Under the pieces are notes generated by a model that saw only the letters and a program-made list of their open reading frames with translations, was not told the DNA's origin and did not search any database. Below, in pieces: positions 11,501 through 23,400 of a stretch of 64,000 bases of DNA (position 1 is the first letter of the stretch; every line of letters starts with the position of its first letter). This DNA is from Peribolospora baueri. Taxonomy: Eukaryota; Basidiomycota; Peribolosporomycetes; Peribolosporales; Peribolosporaceae. The stretch lies in NCBI GenBank assembly GCA_029717555.1, contig JAMDHS010000006.1:1-64000 (forward strand). Direction: 5' to 3'. The translations under genes and the position numbers were made by a program.

Positions 11501-12443
11501 GACGGCTTGGATGGCGAAGGAGATGCCGTTGCAGACGAGAACGATGGAGCTGACTGAGAGGGGGGGGAGGGCGACGCGACGCGACGCGACCCATGGCGTC
11601 AAAATTACAGACCGGATCGTCCATTTCGCTGCGACGTATCGTGTCGGTAGCCGAGCCACCTACGCACCGTCTCTCCTCCTCCCTGCAAAGTCGAGACGAC
11701 ACGTGCCGTCGGGGTCGTCGGTGCACGCGAGGGCTAGCAGGTTCTGGAACTGTGAAGGGCCAAAGTTGAACGGGCTACCGGAAAAGGGAAACAGGGCGCG
11801 TCAAAGCATGAGCGGGGAGGTCAGCTCGGCAGCGAAGATGGAGTGCGAGAAAGCAAGAGGCAGGCAGCGTACCCGAGGCCTGCGAGATGGGAAGAGGCCG
11901 GTGGAGAAGACGGTTAGCACGAGGGGGGTAACGTAGAAGCGAGCGGTGTCCCTACGTCCCAGAGCAGCCTACGTAGTACGTGTAGAAGGCCTGATTGTGA
12001 GCATTGAAAGGAAAGAAGCGGGGGCGAGCAGAAGGAGAAGCGGCAGCAGAGCAGGAGGAAAAGGAAGCAGGGGCCCATAGTCGTGTCGTCCATCATCAGT
12101 TCGCGCTCCTTCTCCACTCTGCAGCGTCGGCGTCCGACCCGACTCGATGCACCGGGTCTTGTCGCCCTCTCCTCGCCAAGCAAGCGTGTGCACGCACCCA
12201 CAGCTCGGGCCGACTGGTGGTCCACCTGCGGTCCTGAGCCTCCTCGGCGGCGCTCGTCCTGAGCAGGTCGGCGTGGGGGCCGCCGTCGTGAGGGATGGGC
12301 GCAAGGAGAACGTCGACGTCGACGTCGACGGTGCCGGCTTGGCCCTTCTCGGCCTTATTTTCGTCACAGCGGAGGTGGGCGCGATCTGGGCGGCCCTGCG
12401 TTCGTCGTCCATCGGCAGCGACGGGCGGACTTGGTTCGGACAT
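8548..12443 (-). CDS. ATG22-like vacuolar amino-acid effluxer (MFS fold), about 14 exons
   Basis: Autophagy-related protein 22 exports amino acids released by breakdown in the vacuole; it is a multi-pass membrane protein of the major facilitator fold. Family marks in order: RPELW then AFYTYYVG; PFNFGPSQFQNLLALA; SSIVLVCNGISFAIQAVLF; GSYADYGRWRPFVLI; YWTAAFPRLAEDLPEVRES; SRNRISNISFTI; FKLNELLIVGIVAQMIGIYG; PWYAYSQTMIS; SVIGRTSSFIGPFVSSAI. Exon 1 is 12443-12198 and encodes an 82-residue hydrophilic N-terminus beginning MSEPSPPVAADGRRT. Exon 2 is 11990-11956; the last exon is 8795-8548. Each of the dozen transmembrane-rich pieces splices in phase by my reading. The soluble C-terminal tail is acidic and ends GEKAVGA. 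One intron carries a 20-base poly-G run. Fungi often carry several ATG22 paralogues, so the exact transport role is open. Confidence 0.85.
10857..10876. repeat. poly-G run inside an ATG22-like intron
   Basis: Twenty consecutive G on the plus strand (poly-C in the transcript), lying in the intron between the exons coding for EDLPEVRES and SRNRISN. In the transcript the C-rich run sits upstream of the acceptor and could serve as a polypyrimidine tract. The length may be unreliable in an assembly. Confidence 0.85.
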
Positions 12444-12482
12444 GGTGGACGTCCGAGGTGGTGGCTAAGAAGCAGGCTCATT

Positions 12483-12533
<51 letters not shown>

Positions 12534-13796
12534 CTCCTTCTCCCCCACTTTCCTTTCCTTCCGCCGGCAGGGCCGCCGTGGCCTCCGAGGATGCAGCGAG
12601 CACGGGTGGACGTACGCGGCGGCTGCTCGTTGACGTATCGAGCGTGGGCGACGTCGGCTCCCCTAAGCGACGTCCACGTGGCGCACGAGCACGATAAGAT
12701 CGCTCGCGGGGAAGCCCGTCGCGGCGCGGCGTTCCTGGTGCGACCTCGCACGTGACGCCGTCGCCCGATGACGAAGAGGGCACCGCTTGGGCCTCCGCCT
12801 CCGCTCGCCCCATCCATTGTCAAATTGGCGTCACTGCGCGGCTCCGTTTATCACATGCCATCACATGCCAATGCCGCCCGGCGACGACCGGACGCGGCCG
12901 CCTTGGTAACCATAGAACACCGTGTATCGATGGGCGCCGATCGACAAGGATCACGTGCGCGCGGGTTTCCACCTATTTCCGTTGTTCCGAATTCGCGCAC
13001 TCTTCTTCCCACGACCCGTGCCTGGGACATAAAAATAGGACGGGGGCCTTTCGCTCATTCCCCTTTCCCTCTTTCGTCCCACCACCCCGTCTGACTGCTT
13101 TTCCCGTTCGGGCAAGCTCGAGCACGGGCGGCGTCGACGTCAGTCAGACATATGAGCCCGTCCGTCCGCCGGCCACTCCCGTCGGCCCTGCTTGGGCGTG
13201 TGCCTGGGCCGGATTGGACAGGGAAAGTTGCCGCACGATCGGCTGTACCTACGTAGTTGCTGCATCACCTGCCCCTTCTCGACCTGTCTCGTCCAATCCA
13301 GGCGAGCTCCATCAAAACCATGCTCATCGAGTGGTTTCGGACTGTCCGTCAGTCGGAGCCGAGGCTGAACCTTCCTCTCGCTTGTCCGCCGTATGTGCGT
13401 CAAGGGCGGTCGGATAGATGGATGGATGGATGGATGGAGAGAGGGAGAGAAGGGAAACCAGAGACAAGCAGCCTTGCTGGCCAATCCGAGTCGTCTCCGT
13501 TTTCTTTCGCCCGCTTTCCTCCTCTTTTCCTTTCTTTTTCCCTTCCCCAGCCCACTGCCCTCCTCTCTTCTCCCTCTCCATCCCACAGCCCTCCGCCACC
13601 TTTGCCAACCCTTCATTAGGGGTGGCCCTTGGCCCTCCTCGTACGCTCATCCTCCCCATCCCCATCCTCGTCCTCCTCTCCTCTTCCTCCTCCTCCTCCT
13701 CCTCCGCCTCCTCCTCCTCCTCTCACTCCCTCTTCCCTCTCGCCCTCCGTAGCGTTCGGCCGACCGACCCCGGTCGAGGATCTACATCTTGCCAAC
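12444..13796. promoter_or_regulatory. divergent intergenic region, ATG22-like / Na,K-type ATPase
   Basis: About 1.35 kb between two divergent start codons. Besides the TTTC repeat it holds a short GGAT repeat at about 13418-13437 and a strongly pyrimidine-rich, CCT-repeat tract from about 13500 to 13745 just before the ATPase start. A TATA-like ATAAAAATA lies near 13029-13037, too far from the ATG to be the core element unless the leader is long. No gene was seen. Confidence 0.5.
12481..12533. repeat. (TTTC)n microsatellite in the ATG22-like leader
   Basis: About 13 uninterrupted TTTC units (GAAA in the sense of the ATG22-like gene), starting 38 bases upstream of that gene's ATG. It probably lies in its 5' untranslated region or core promoter. 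Repeat length is likely to vary between strains. Confidence 0.95.
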
Positions 13797-15411
13797 ATGG
13801 CCGACTCGCCTGCTAACCTCCAGCTTGTCGACGTTGACCGCGGCCAGTCCTCCGCCGCACCCGCAAGGGCGTCCAACCTGCCCAGGACGGGCACCAACGT
13901 CTCCCGGGTCCCCATCGAGTTCCGCACGCTCTCCATCCAGATCTCGGACTCGCACGCCGTCGACCAGGCCGCCCGCAAGAGAAAGGGTCGCAAGGGAGGC
14001 GCCGAGGACGACCCGGAGTACTTCCAGAAGATCGACTTTCACAAGCTTGGTGCCCCCCAGGTCTGCCAGCAGCTCAACGTCGCCCCAGACCGCGGTCTCG
14101 ACGTCGAGGTGGCCGCCAGGCGGCTGCAGCGTAACGGCAAGAACACCATCGCCACGCACCGGGAGAACTACATCAAGAAGCTCCTCCAATACATCTTCGG
14201 CGGCTTCTGCTCCATCCTCTGGGTCGGCGTCGTCATCTTCTTCATCTGCTGGCGTCCCCTCAGCAACCCTCCATCGGCCACCAACCTCGCCCTCGCCATC
14301 CTCGTCATCCTCGTCATCTTCCTCCAGGCCCTCTTCTCCGCCTTTCAGGACTGGTCGACGAAAAAGGTGATGAACTCGATCCTCGATCTCCTCCCCTCCG
14401 AGTGTGTCGTCATCCGTGACGGCGAGTCGACCAAGATCCCCTCCACCGACATCGTCGTCGGCGACATCGTCCAGCTCTCCTCCGGCAACAAGGTACCCGC
14501 GGACGCCCGGCTGATCGAAATGTCCGGCGACGTCCGCTTCGATCGCTCCATCCTCACCGGCGAGGCAGAGGAGATTGCCGGGGCAATCGACATGACGGAC
14601 GACAACTTCCTCGAGACGAGGAACGTCGCGCTGATGGGCACACACGTTACCAACGGCACCGCCAGGGCCGTCGTCCTCCTCACCGGCTCCAAGACGGTCA
14701 TGGGCCGCATCTCTAAGCTCACCAACAACACGAAGGTCGCGGCCACCCTCATCCAGCGCGAGATCTCGCGGTTTGTCAAGATCATCATCGTCCTCACCGT
14801 CCTCCTCGCCTCTTCCATCCTCTTCGTCTGGGTCGGCTGGCTCCGCGTCGACCACTATGACTTTATCAACGTCACCGGCATGCTCGACAATGTCATGGGC
14901 TGCGTCGTCGCCTTCATTCCCGAGGGCATGCCCGTTGCCGTCGCCCTCACCCTCTCCCTAGTCGCCCGCCGCATGAAGGCCGCCAACGTGCTCCCCAAGT
15001 CGCTCTCCACCGTCGAAACGCTCGGCTGCGTCAACGTCATCTGCTCCGACAAGACCGGCACCCTGACGCGCAACCAGATGTCCGTCGCCTCGGTCGGCTT
15101 TGTCGACGGCGAGGTCGCCGTCACCGACATCGCCCCGCAAGCCGCCCAAGGCCGTTCGCCGTTCCGCACGCTTCAGCGCGCCGTCGTGCTCTGCAACAAC
15201 GCCGCCTTCGATCCCGCCACGAAGGACCTGCCGATCGCCCAGCGCAAGGTGAACGGCGACGCCACCGACACCGCCGCACTGTGTTTCGCCGAGGGTCTCG
15301 GTGGCGCCGACGACATTCGCAAGGCCAACGCCCAGGTCTTCCAGATCCCGTTCAACTCGAAGAACAAGTGGATGATGACTCTGTTCGACGGCGACGGGGC
15401 CAAGCCTGTCA

Positions 15412-15451
<40 letters not shown>

Positions 15452-17093
15452 CGACATGGATCAGAAGCGCTCCCCTTACCGCATGTACGTCAAGGGCGCG
15501 CCCGACGTCCTCGTCCCGCGCTGCACCTCCTACTGGTCCGTCGTCGACGATGAGATTCGGCCGTTTGACGAGCACGCCAAGGCGCGCCTCGTCGCCCTCC
15601 AGTCCCAGTGGTCGAGAGGCGGTCAGCGTGTGATCCTGCTGTGCACGCGCGAATACGTCGCCTTTGAGCCCGTCGGGTCCAACGCGTTTGGCGAAGAGAT
15701 GGTCGAGCACGGCCTCACCGATCTGACCATCATCGGCCTCTTGGGCATCATGGACCCGCCTCGGCCGGAGATCGTGCACACCGTCGCCGAATGCCGTCGC
15801 GCCGGCGCCCGCTTCTTCATGGTCACCGGCGATTTTGGCCTCACCGCCGCGGCCATCGCCAAGCAGACCGGCATCTTCACGGGAGAGGCCGAACCCGACT
15901 TTTACGACGACATCAACAAACGCGCTCGTTACGCCGGCGCCGGCGCCGGCCACAAGGAAGGCGGCTCGGCCGATGGTGAGGGCTCCAAAGGGACGACGGA
16001 GGAAGAGCCTTTCCTCCCCTACAGCCTGGTGCTCGAGGGTAAGGACATGGTCAAGCTCACCGACGATCAGTGGGACACGGTGTGCCGTTACCACGAGATC
16101 GTGTTCGCGCGCACGACGCCGGAGCAGAAGCTCAAGATCGTCAACGAGCTCAAGGACCGCGGCAACGTGGTGGCGGTCACCGGCGACGGTGTCAACGACG
16201 CGCCAGCGCTCAAGGCCGCCGACGTGGGCATCGCCATCGTCACCGGCAGCGACGTGGCCATCGAGGCGGCCGACCTCGTGCTCCTCGGCTCTTTCGCGTC
16301 GATCACCGACGGCATCCGTCTCGGTCGCCTCGTGTTCCAGAACTTGCAAAAGGTCATCGGATACCTACTCCCCGCCGGCAGTTGGTCCGAAATCTGGCCC
16401 GTGCTCCTCAACGTCTTCTTCGGCGTCCCCCTCCCGCTCTCGTCCTTCCTCATGATCGTCATCTGCTGCTTCACCGACCTCGCGCCTTGCCTGTCGCTCA
16501 TCATGGAGAAGGAAGAGTTCGACCTGCTCACGCTCCCGCCGCGCGACTCTAAACGGGACCACCTGATCAACGCTCGCATATACACCCAGTCGTACCTCTT
16601 CGTCGGCGTCATGGAGACTATCGTGGCGCACAGCATGTTCTTCTTCTACATGTGGAAGCACGCCGGCATCCCGGTGAACGCCCTCTTCTTCGCCTTTGGC
16701 AAGTACTCCGACGGCTTCTACGGACACACCGCCGACGAGCTCACCTTGTACAACAACACGGGTCAGTGCGTCTACTTCGTCACCCTCGTCATCCTCCAAT
16801 GGGGCAACCTGCTCTCCATCCGCAACAAGCGCCTCTCCATCCTCCAGGCCGACCCCTTCCGCCCGCAGAGGCGCAATCCCTGGCTCTTCCTTGGCGCTCT
16901 CTTCTCCTTCGTCACCGCCATCTTCGTCACAGAGGTATCGGGGATCAATTCGCTGTTCAACACCGCTCCCGTGCCCATCGAGTTTTGGCTCATTCCCCTC
17001 CCGCTCGCCCTTGGCATCCTCGTCATCGACGAGGTGCGCAAGCTCGTTGTGCGCACTTGGCCCAAGGGTCCCATCGCCCGCATCGCTTGGTAG
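13797..17093 (+). CDS. P-type ATPase of the Na,K / H,K (IIC) type, intronless
   Basis: A 1098-residue cation pump with no intron. In order: hydrophilic N-terminus; FHKLGAPQVCQQL cation-ATPase N-terminal domain; first membrane pair (about residues 135-185); actuator motif LTGE (about 253-256); M4 with VAFIPEGMPVAVALTLSLVA; phosphorylation site [11 protein letters not shown] with Asp418; nucleotide domain with YVKGAPDVL; hinge VTGDGVNDAPALKAADVGIA; C-terminal six-helix bundle ending RIAW. The PEGMP form of the M4 ion-site motif and the overall layout place it with the Na,K/H,K alpha subunits (IIC) rather than ENA or SERCA pumps. An uninterrupted run of 12 Asp (540-551, bases 15414-15449) sits in the nucleotide domain. 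I chose the ATG at 13797 (context CCAACATGGCC); the in-frame upstream part lacks an ATG and is proline/serine repeat. No beta-subunit gene is nearby. Plasma-membrane Na+/K+ exchange is inferred from family. Confidence 0.9.
15414..15449 (+). repeat. (GAC)12 trinucleotide run coding poly-Asp
   Basis: Twelve GAC codons in a row within the nucleotide-binding domain of the IIC ATPase, just before YVKGAPDVL. A pure codon repeat suggests slippage expansion. Its place in a surface loop means it need not disturb the fold. Confidence 0.95.
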
Positions 17094-17786
17094 ACGGCGG
17101 CGGCCCCCTGTCGCATCCGCCCCTTTCCCCCCTTTGTCCCCCTTACCCTTACCCCCTTTTCGTCCTTCATAGTAGACCGAGCGAGGCGGCGTCACGCGTG
17201 TCTCATCGAAGGCGCGCTTCGTCGCCCGGCCTAGCTTCCATAAGACAGTCCGGCCCGGCCGTCGGTCGGGTCAGCCCAGTCTCTTGATGATCTTGTTTTG
17301 TTGTAAAGCCCCAAAGCTCCGGCTCGTTCGCCGGGTGATGAACCATGTTACGTATGTACACTTGACGGCTACAGTAGATGAAAGTCGGACTTTAATAGTA
17401 TCAACGTGCACCCTTTCTTTACCTGTCCCTCGCGCAGGGATCCACAGTAGCTAGCTAGTTGGGGCTTGGAATGGGTTTTTACATGCGGTGCGGACGTCCG
17501 CGCGGAACAAGGTTGCACACGACCATATCTGACAAGTCGATGCCAGTCAGTCCAGTCCGACTCGGCGGTCGTCCGTCCACCTTCTCCGCAATTTCCGCCC
17601 CTCGATCACTGACAGACACACTCCTCCGTTCCTCCGTACTTCGTCTCACCTCTTCTCCAACCCGCTCCTCCTCCTCTTTCCTTCCTTCCCCCTTCTTACC
17701 TCCCTCCCTCGGAACGCCAGCTCGCTCAAAGACGATACACACCTCCAGCTCCAGCTCCAGCTCCAGCTCCAACTCTCCGATTGACC
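17094..17786. other. intergenic, ATPase 3' end to polysaccharide-deacetylase promoter
   Basis: No gene was seen. It includes a CAGCTC repeat at about 17744-17772 just before the next start codon and a pyrimidine-rich stretch (about 17630-17720) that probably belongs to the core promoter or leader of that gene. Confidence 0.6.
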
Positions 17787-20092
17787 ATGCCGAAGACCGT
17801 TCTCTGCTCTTTCGGCGTCGACGTCGACGCCGTCGCCGGATGGTGAGCTAAGCGTCCGAGCGAGCGAGCGAAGCAGCCAGCTCTCCCTCCCTCGCTCGCC
17901 CTCCCTCGCGCGCACTCAACTCTTTTCTTCTGACTCCACGTCCGTCCACGTTTACGTCCACGTCCATCTCCACGTCCACGTTTTAGGCTCGGCTCTTATG
18001 GTGGTGAAGACAGCCCGGGGGACATTAGCCGCGTGAGTTGGCGAGCGCCGACCGAACGGCCCCTTCCCGTTCGTCCGGACCAGACCGACGTCCGAGTGCC
18101 CTGTTTTCTTCGTTCGCTCATGCTCTTGCTCATGCTCATGCTCCACTCGAATCGACCTGCTCGTCTCGTCTCGTCAGGGCATGTTTGCCGGCGAGGTGGG
18201 CGTCCCGCGCTTGCTCAAGCTGTTCGACAAGTTCGGCATGAAGACCACCTGGTTCGTACCTGGTGAGTCCCTCCGTCCCTTCGCTGCTCTCTGCGATCGA
18301 CGCCTGACCTGCTAGGCTTACCGTCTCCGACGCTTCCCCGACCCTGCCCGTCTCAGGCCACAGCCTCGAGACATTCCCGGAGCAAATGGCGGCGGTCCGG
18401 GACGCGGGACACGAGTTGTGAGTCGAGCCGCCCTGGCCTACGTGCAGTCTCGTCCGCCGGGTTGAGGATGGTCTGCGCCGCGGTTCTTGAAGGACCTTTG
18501 AGACATGCTCTGACGACTTGTTCTTTTTATTCCGCTTGCCGATTACCTCTCCAAGCGGCCTCCATGGCTATTCTCATGAGGTGTGCCCTTCGCCCTTCGC
18601 CGCACTCTTACAAAGGTCCGCCAGTGTCCCTCGCCTCTGAACCTCCGAAACCCCACCCCCTTCCCCTCCAGAACCCGACGGCCATGTCGCTGGATCAACA
18701 GCGTGACATCCTATTGCACACACACAAGATGCTCACCGACTTTTGCGGACACTCCCCTAAAGGGCGAGACCCCTGTGTGCGCTTTCTTCTGTCGCGTCCT
18801 CACTCAACCTGGCTGACGTCCACACTCGTCTGTTTTTTCTGGCCTCTCATAGCCAGGTCGCGCCTTGGTGGGAGACGTCCAAAGAGCAGTGCGAGCTCCT
18901 GCTAGACCTCGGCATTGAGTACGGTGAGACAGACACAATGATCCACGTCCGTGAGCGTGTCCGCGCCTGTCGATGCTCACACAATACAACGGCGCTGGCG
19001 TTTGTATTGTGCCCAGACCATTCTTCCATGGCGCACGATTGCAAGGCGTACTACTTAAGAGATGAAGACAAGTGGCACAAGGCATGTCGCTTCACTCACC
19101 TCTCCTCGTTTCATCTGCACCCTAACGTTTGGACTCTCCCTACCCTGGCTGACATGGCCATCGTTGGACGCTATTCGTATCCGGGATAAATGTGTGTACT
19201 CCGGATAGATCGACTACTCGGCCAAAGCGGAGACGTGGATGAAGCCGCTTCAGAGGGGGAACGAAACGGGCATGGTGGAAATCCCGGCCAACTGGTGCGC
19301 GCTTTTTCTTTCCTTCCGCCGATCTGCATCGGTCCGCCGCCATCCTCCATTTCGCCATGCTGACGCGCCGTCTATGGTTTGCTCATATCGCCTTTATCCT
19401 TTCCCGTACAGGTACCTCGATGACCTTCCACCCCTCATGTTCAGTGCGTGATACCTCTTCTTGAGCTCACCCTGTCTTGACTTTTGTTCCGCTTACGCAA
19501 TTCGTCTTTGACGCCTTTCGTAATGCTCACCTCTCCGTATTCCTCGCGCGCTCGTTCGTTTCACGCCTCTGTCATTCCCCCTTTTTGCGTCATCACAGTT
19601 AAAAAGGCACCGAACAGTCACGGATGGGTGGACGTGCGCTCGGTGGAGCAAATGTGGAAGGACCACTTTGAATATTTTTACAAGTGAGTCTCCGTAGTCG
19701 CGGCAGGATCGCGATCGGCCCTCGGAGGTGGTCTCGTCGTGACGCTCTTCTCTCTGCTCTTTTGACAGCGAGGAAGAAGGTACCATCTACTTCCCTATCA
19801 CCATCCACCCCGACGTTTCCGGGTAAGTCGCGCACAAAACCAGCCGTCACTTCTTCTTCTTCCCCAGTCGAAAACTCTCTGATCGCCCACTCCCCCCCCA
19901 CATCGCTTTCGCATTTCCTTCCCCGCCCATTTCAGCCGTCCACACGTGCTGCTGATGCTCGAGCGGTTCATCAAGTGGGTGAACGAGCACGAAGGCGTCA
20001 AGTGGGTGACGATGCATGAGATGGCGCAGCAGTTTAGAAAGGAGGAGAAACCGAAGACGGGAGCTAAGATGCCCAAGGGCTACAAGGAGTAA
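17787..20092 (+). CDS. polysaccharide-deacetylase-fold (NodB/PuuE-like) cytosolic enzyme, 13 exons
   Basis: A carbohydrate-esterase-4-type fold. Signatures: [13 protein letters not shown] at the start (the Asp pair expected for metal or catalysis), [27 protein letters not shown] equivalent read here as FGLHGYSHE (the HxxxH metal motif), [31 protein letters not shown] and WVTMHEMA. There is no signal peptide, so it resembles the intracellular PuuE allantoinase / peptidoglycan-deacetylase-like branch more than secreted chitin deacetylases. Exons inferred: 17787-17842, 17989-18032, 18178-18262, 18357-18417, 18556-18580, 18672-18776, 18857-18923, 19017-19081, 19209-19294, 19412-19443, 19599-19683, 19769-19822, 19936-20092. 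The intron after 19081 appears to start with GC rather than GT. The substrate cannot be read from sequence; imide or N-acetyl bonds are possible. It converges with the CCC transporter. Confidence 0.87.
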
Positions 20093-20466
20093 GAAATGCT
20101 GTTCAGCTTTGGGCACGGTTAGGTTAGGTGTTTGATGACGGGTGGGAGGTATGGAACGGTTAAACCAGGACGCCGACGCCGTTTTTGTCGGGAGGAAATT
20201 TATAACAAACATCATCATCTTGTTTGACCGAGTGAGAAACCAGTGTTCGCCGCCGACATGTGGCCAGGGGACCAGAGCTGAGACGCGAACACGACGGGGA
20301 CCGGTCTAATTGCCTCGCGTCACCACCACGCACCTCACCCCATTTATGGAGTCCTAACTCGTATGCAGACGAACGTCAAAACATAGCGTCGACATTCTCT
20401 CGCCCCGTGACTCGCTGCCAGCCCCTGATTTACAGCGACATCGTGACCTGACGACCCGACGAATTT
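20093..20466. other. 3' ends of convergent genes
   Basis: The gap between the deacetylase stop codon and the cotransporter stop codon. No coding or RNA feature was recognised; it should carry both polyadenylation regions. Confidence 0.6.
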
Positions 20467-23400
20467 TTAGAACAGCAAGCCGAGCTTGTTAGTTATCGGC
20501 TGAGAGCAAAGAAGCAAAGAAACAAGGCCGAGCGACAACACCGAGGCCTCCACTCACCGTCAACGTTTTCGCGTGGACGCCCAAGACGGGCGGGCCGTCT
20601 CTGTAGAGGCTGTGTAGCTGTTCTAGGTATCGTCTACTTCGGACCGGATCGTCCGCCGTGCCCTGTTCCGCCGCAGGAAGGGAGGTGATTATAACCGACG
20701 TGTCCTTGTCGCTGTGTATCCTGAAAAGCTCGCTTTAGGCGTGATAGATTCACGAACGAGTGAGATAATGTCAGTCGGTCAAAAAAATCGAAAGGTTAGG
20801 GCGAAACTTGTGCGCGTGCGAGCGAACATGTCCACACTCACTTGATGATGACGTACTGTGCCCTATTCGGGAGGTCGTTGAACTCGATGCGCGGCCTGTC
20901 CAAATCTATGGTGCTCGAAGGTCTGCCGCCGGGCGCACCATCTACGGGCGAAGAGGGGCGGGAGGGCGAAGCGGCCGCTGAAGCTGGACCGCGTGAGGGA
21001 CCTCGAGAAGACGGCCGAGACCGGTGAACGGAGGCTGTGGAGGAGAGGTTGCGAATCAACTTGGGGCGTGAAGGCGTTCGCTCCGAGTCTGAGACTACGG
21101 GTGTATGAGGCACGAGGCGGGGGGACGATGGGACAGAGGCGTCCGGTCCAGACTTCTGCTTGCGCTTGCCGCGCATTCGAGATGTGCTCGCCTGTGCGGC
21201 TTGCGGATGATGGTCCTCTTCTTGGTCAGAGAGGTAGTAGTCGCTCGACGAATGAAGCGAAGAGACGCTGTGCGCTCGCGAGGGGGGTCGCGACGGACCG
21301 TCACAGCCCTCCTCTCGCACTGTCTCCTCGATCCTGGAACCTCGGACGGTTTCGAGAGTGGGGCGAGCCTCCAACGACCTGGAAGGCATGCTCATCGTCC
21401 TCATGGTATGATCAGGGAGGTCCGACCCACCGAAAGAGACCGTTCTTCGCCGCATGCGCTTCGAGTAGAGCCCGCCGGTCCCATATGTCGCGCTTCTCTT
21501 CAGTTTTCCTCCTCCTCCACTCGCATAACCACCGTCAAGCCACTCCTCATCGTCATCCTCTCCTAGACGGCCCAAACTAGCCTCAAGCTCGTCGCTTTCG
21601 CTGTCGGACCAATCCGTCTCGCTGTCGGATGAATCCGAAAGACGCAGCCGTGCTCGAGGGTGAGCGAGGCCGATTCGGACATTGCGTCGGTAGAATTCGA
21701 GGTGGTCCTTTGGTAGGGAGACGCCATACAGCTGCGTCTCTCTCTTGGAGGGAGTGGCAGCATGTGTGGTGGCCTTGGCTCGGCGCGGACGGGAAGTTTC
21801 GGTAAATGTCCGCCGCCACTCGTCGCGTCGAAGTCGCTTGAGTCCCTCCCACCACGGATCGCCACCAAGCGCTTCCTCAACGTGGGCGATGTCTGCGGGG
21901 GCAATGTCTCGACCGTGCACGATGCACTCGTAGCTGGTCACCTGTCCATCCCAGAGATGTAGCACTCGGAGCTCGGCGCGGATGCGAAGGTTATCGAGGA
22001 GCGCCTTCACGCGGCGTCTGCACATGCGGGGTGGTATTTGCCATAGTGAGTCCACCGTCCACCCATACCAAATAGCTGATAAAGCGACGAAAGCGACGAA
22101 GCTCACCTTTCCTCCTTGATGTCGTCAGGGTTTTCCACAAACACAGAAACGCGCAGGGCATGTCCTTTCCAGCTCGGCGTCATGCTCAAGATGGTGCCGA
22201 GCTGAAGGACGAGCGTGTACGTGTCCCAAGCATGCGAAGGGCCGTCCTCCGCATCCATGATCTGAATCGGCCACAGGTCAATGTACTTCTGTTTTTCCCT
22301 TTCACTCGACTTTGGCCTCCGTCCGTCGCGCTTCGGAGCCATGTCCTTGAAATTGTAACCAATCGCAAGCGCCTTGCTGAGAGCAAGGGTATCCTCCATG
22401 ATGCCAACGTAGGTAGTGGCCTTGATGGGCGTCTCACGACGGCCGGAATCGGTGGGAAGCGAGGAGATATCCAAGGTCTGATGCTGATCCTCCACAGAGC
22501 TCCATCCGCCTTTGACAGTAATGTCCGACCCGTCTTCTCTGGAATGTTTTTGTTCAGGCTCCTTCGAGTGCAACCTGGTCCAAGGGAAGTCCGGGCCCAG
22601 AGATGATTTATAAGCATGCAGAGCCAATGCGTAGAGATTGGCTGCCCACTCACAACTGAAGTGGAAAGCCCATGACGACGACGTTCGGTCGCATTCCTCC
22701 GAGTCCACAGCTAAGAATCAGGTTTCTGGCGCCTTGCCTTTCATCGTCGGCTATGACCTGGAAAGGAAAGGACAAACTCGCTGCTCATGAGCACTCGAGC
22801 TATACATAGCAGTAAACACAAACAGATGGGACCCACGACGTCGACGAAAGCCTTGATGCCGGTCAAATCGACCAACTTCAACCACGCGACCTGCTGTCTT
22901 CGAAGCTCTGGCAGGCATTCTCGAAATTCCCCCTTGAGGACGTGTCCTAGGACGTAAAGAGCGCCTGGCACGAAGGCAAAAGCATCCATCAAGGACGTTG
23001 CATCAAATTTCCACCATCCACAAACGACGAGGAGAGGATCGCAACAGAAGATCACCTTTCTTCAAGCTGTTGCAGAAGATGATGAGATTCCATTCGGTCC
23101 GGGGATTGTTGGCGAGCAAAAGGATCTGCGGGCGCCAGTACTTTACGTGCGCCTTGCGCTCATCCAGCCGAAGGAGGTACTTTCTGACTTGATGATAGAT
23201 GATGTTCTGAGAGAAGTCTCCCCACTAAAATGCAAATGCCGGAAAATAACGGACCCGTAATCAATGATTATGACTGGCAGATACGAAGACGCTAAATGGT
23301 TCGATCGCACGCACCGATTTGGGCGGGGAGCTGTAGTGGATGAGCATGAACAGGAAGGCTGCAAAGAGGAGGCACACGGTGGCTGCCAGTGGGGAGGCGA

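Noticed and set aside
12096-12823. Lys/Glu-repeat frame on the minus strand across the TTTC repeat
   Set aside because: The Lys-Glu-Arg-Lys repeat is only the GAAA microsatellite read in frame; the ATG22-like start lies downstream of it.
13629-13796. In-frame N-terminal extension of the IIC ATPase (Ser/Pro-rich)
   Set aside because: It contains no ATG, is made of CCT/CTC repeats, and the ATG at 13797 has a good start context. It is better read as leader or promoter.
14958-16349. 463-residue antisense frame across the IIC ATPase
   Set aside because: It is Val/Asp/Gly/His-rich with no domain, and its length is explained by the codon bias of the sense gene.
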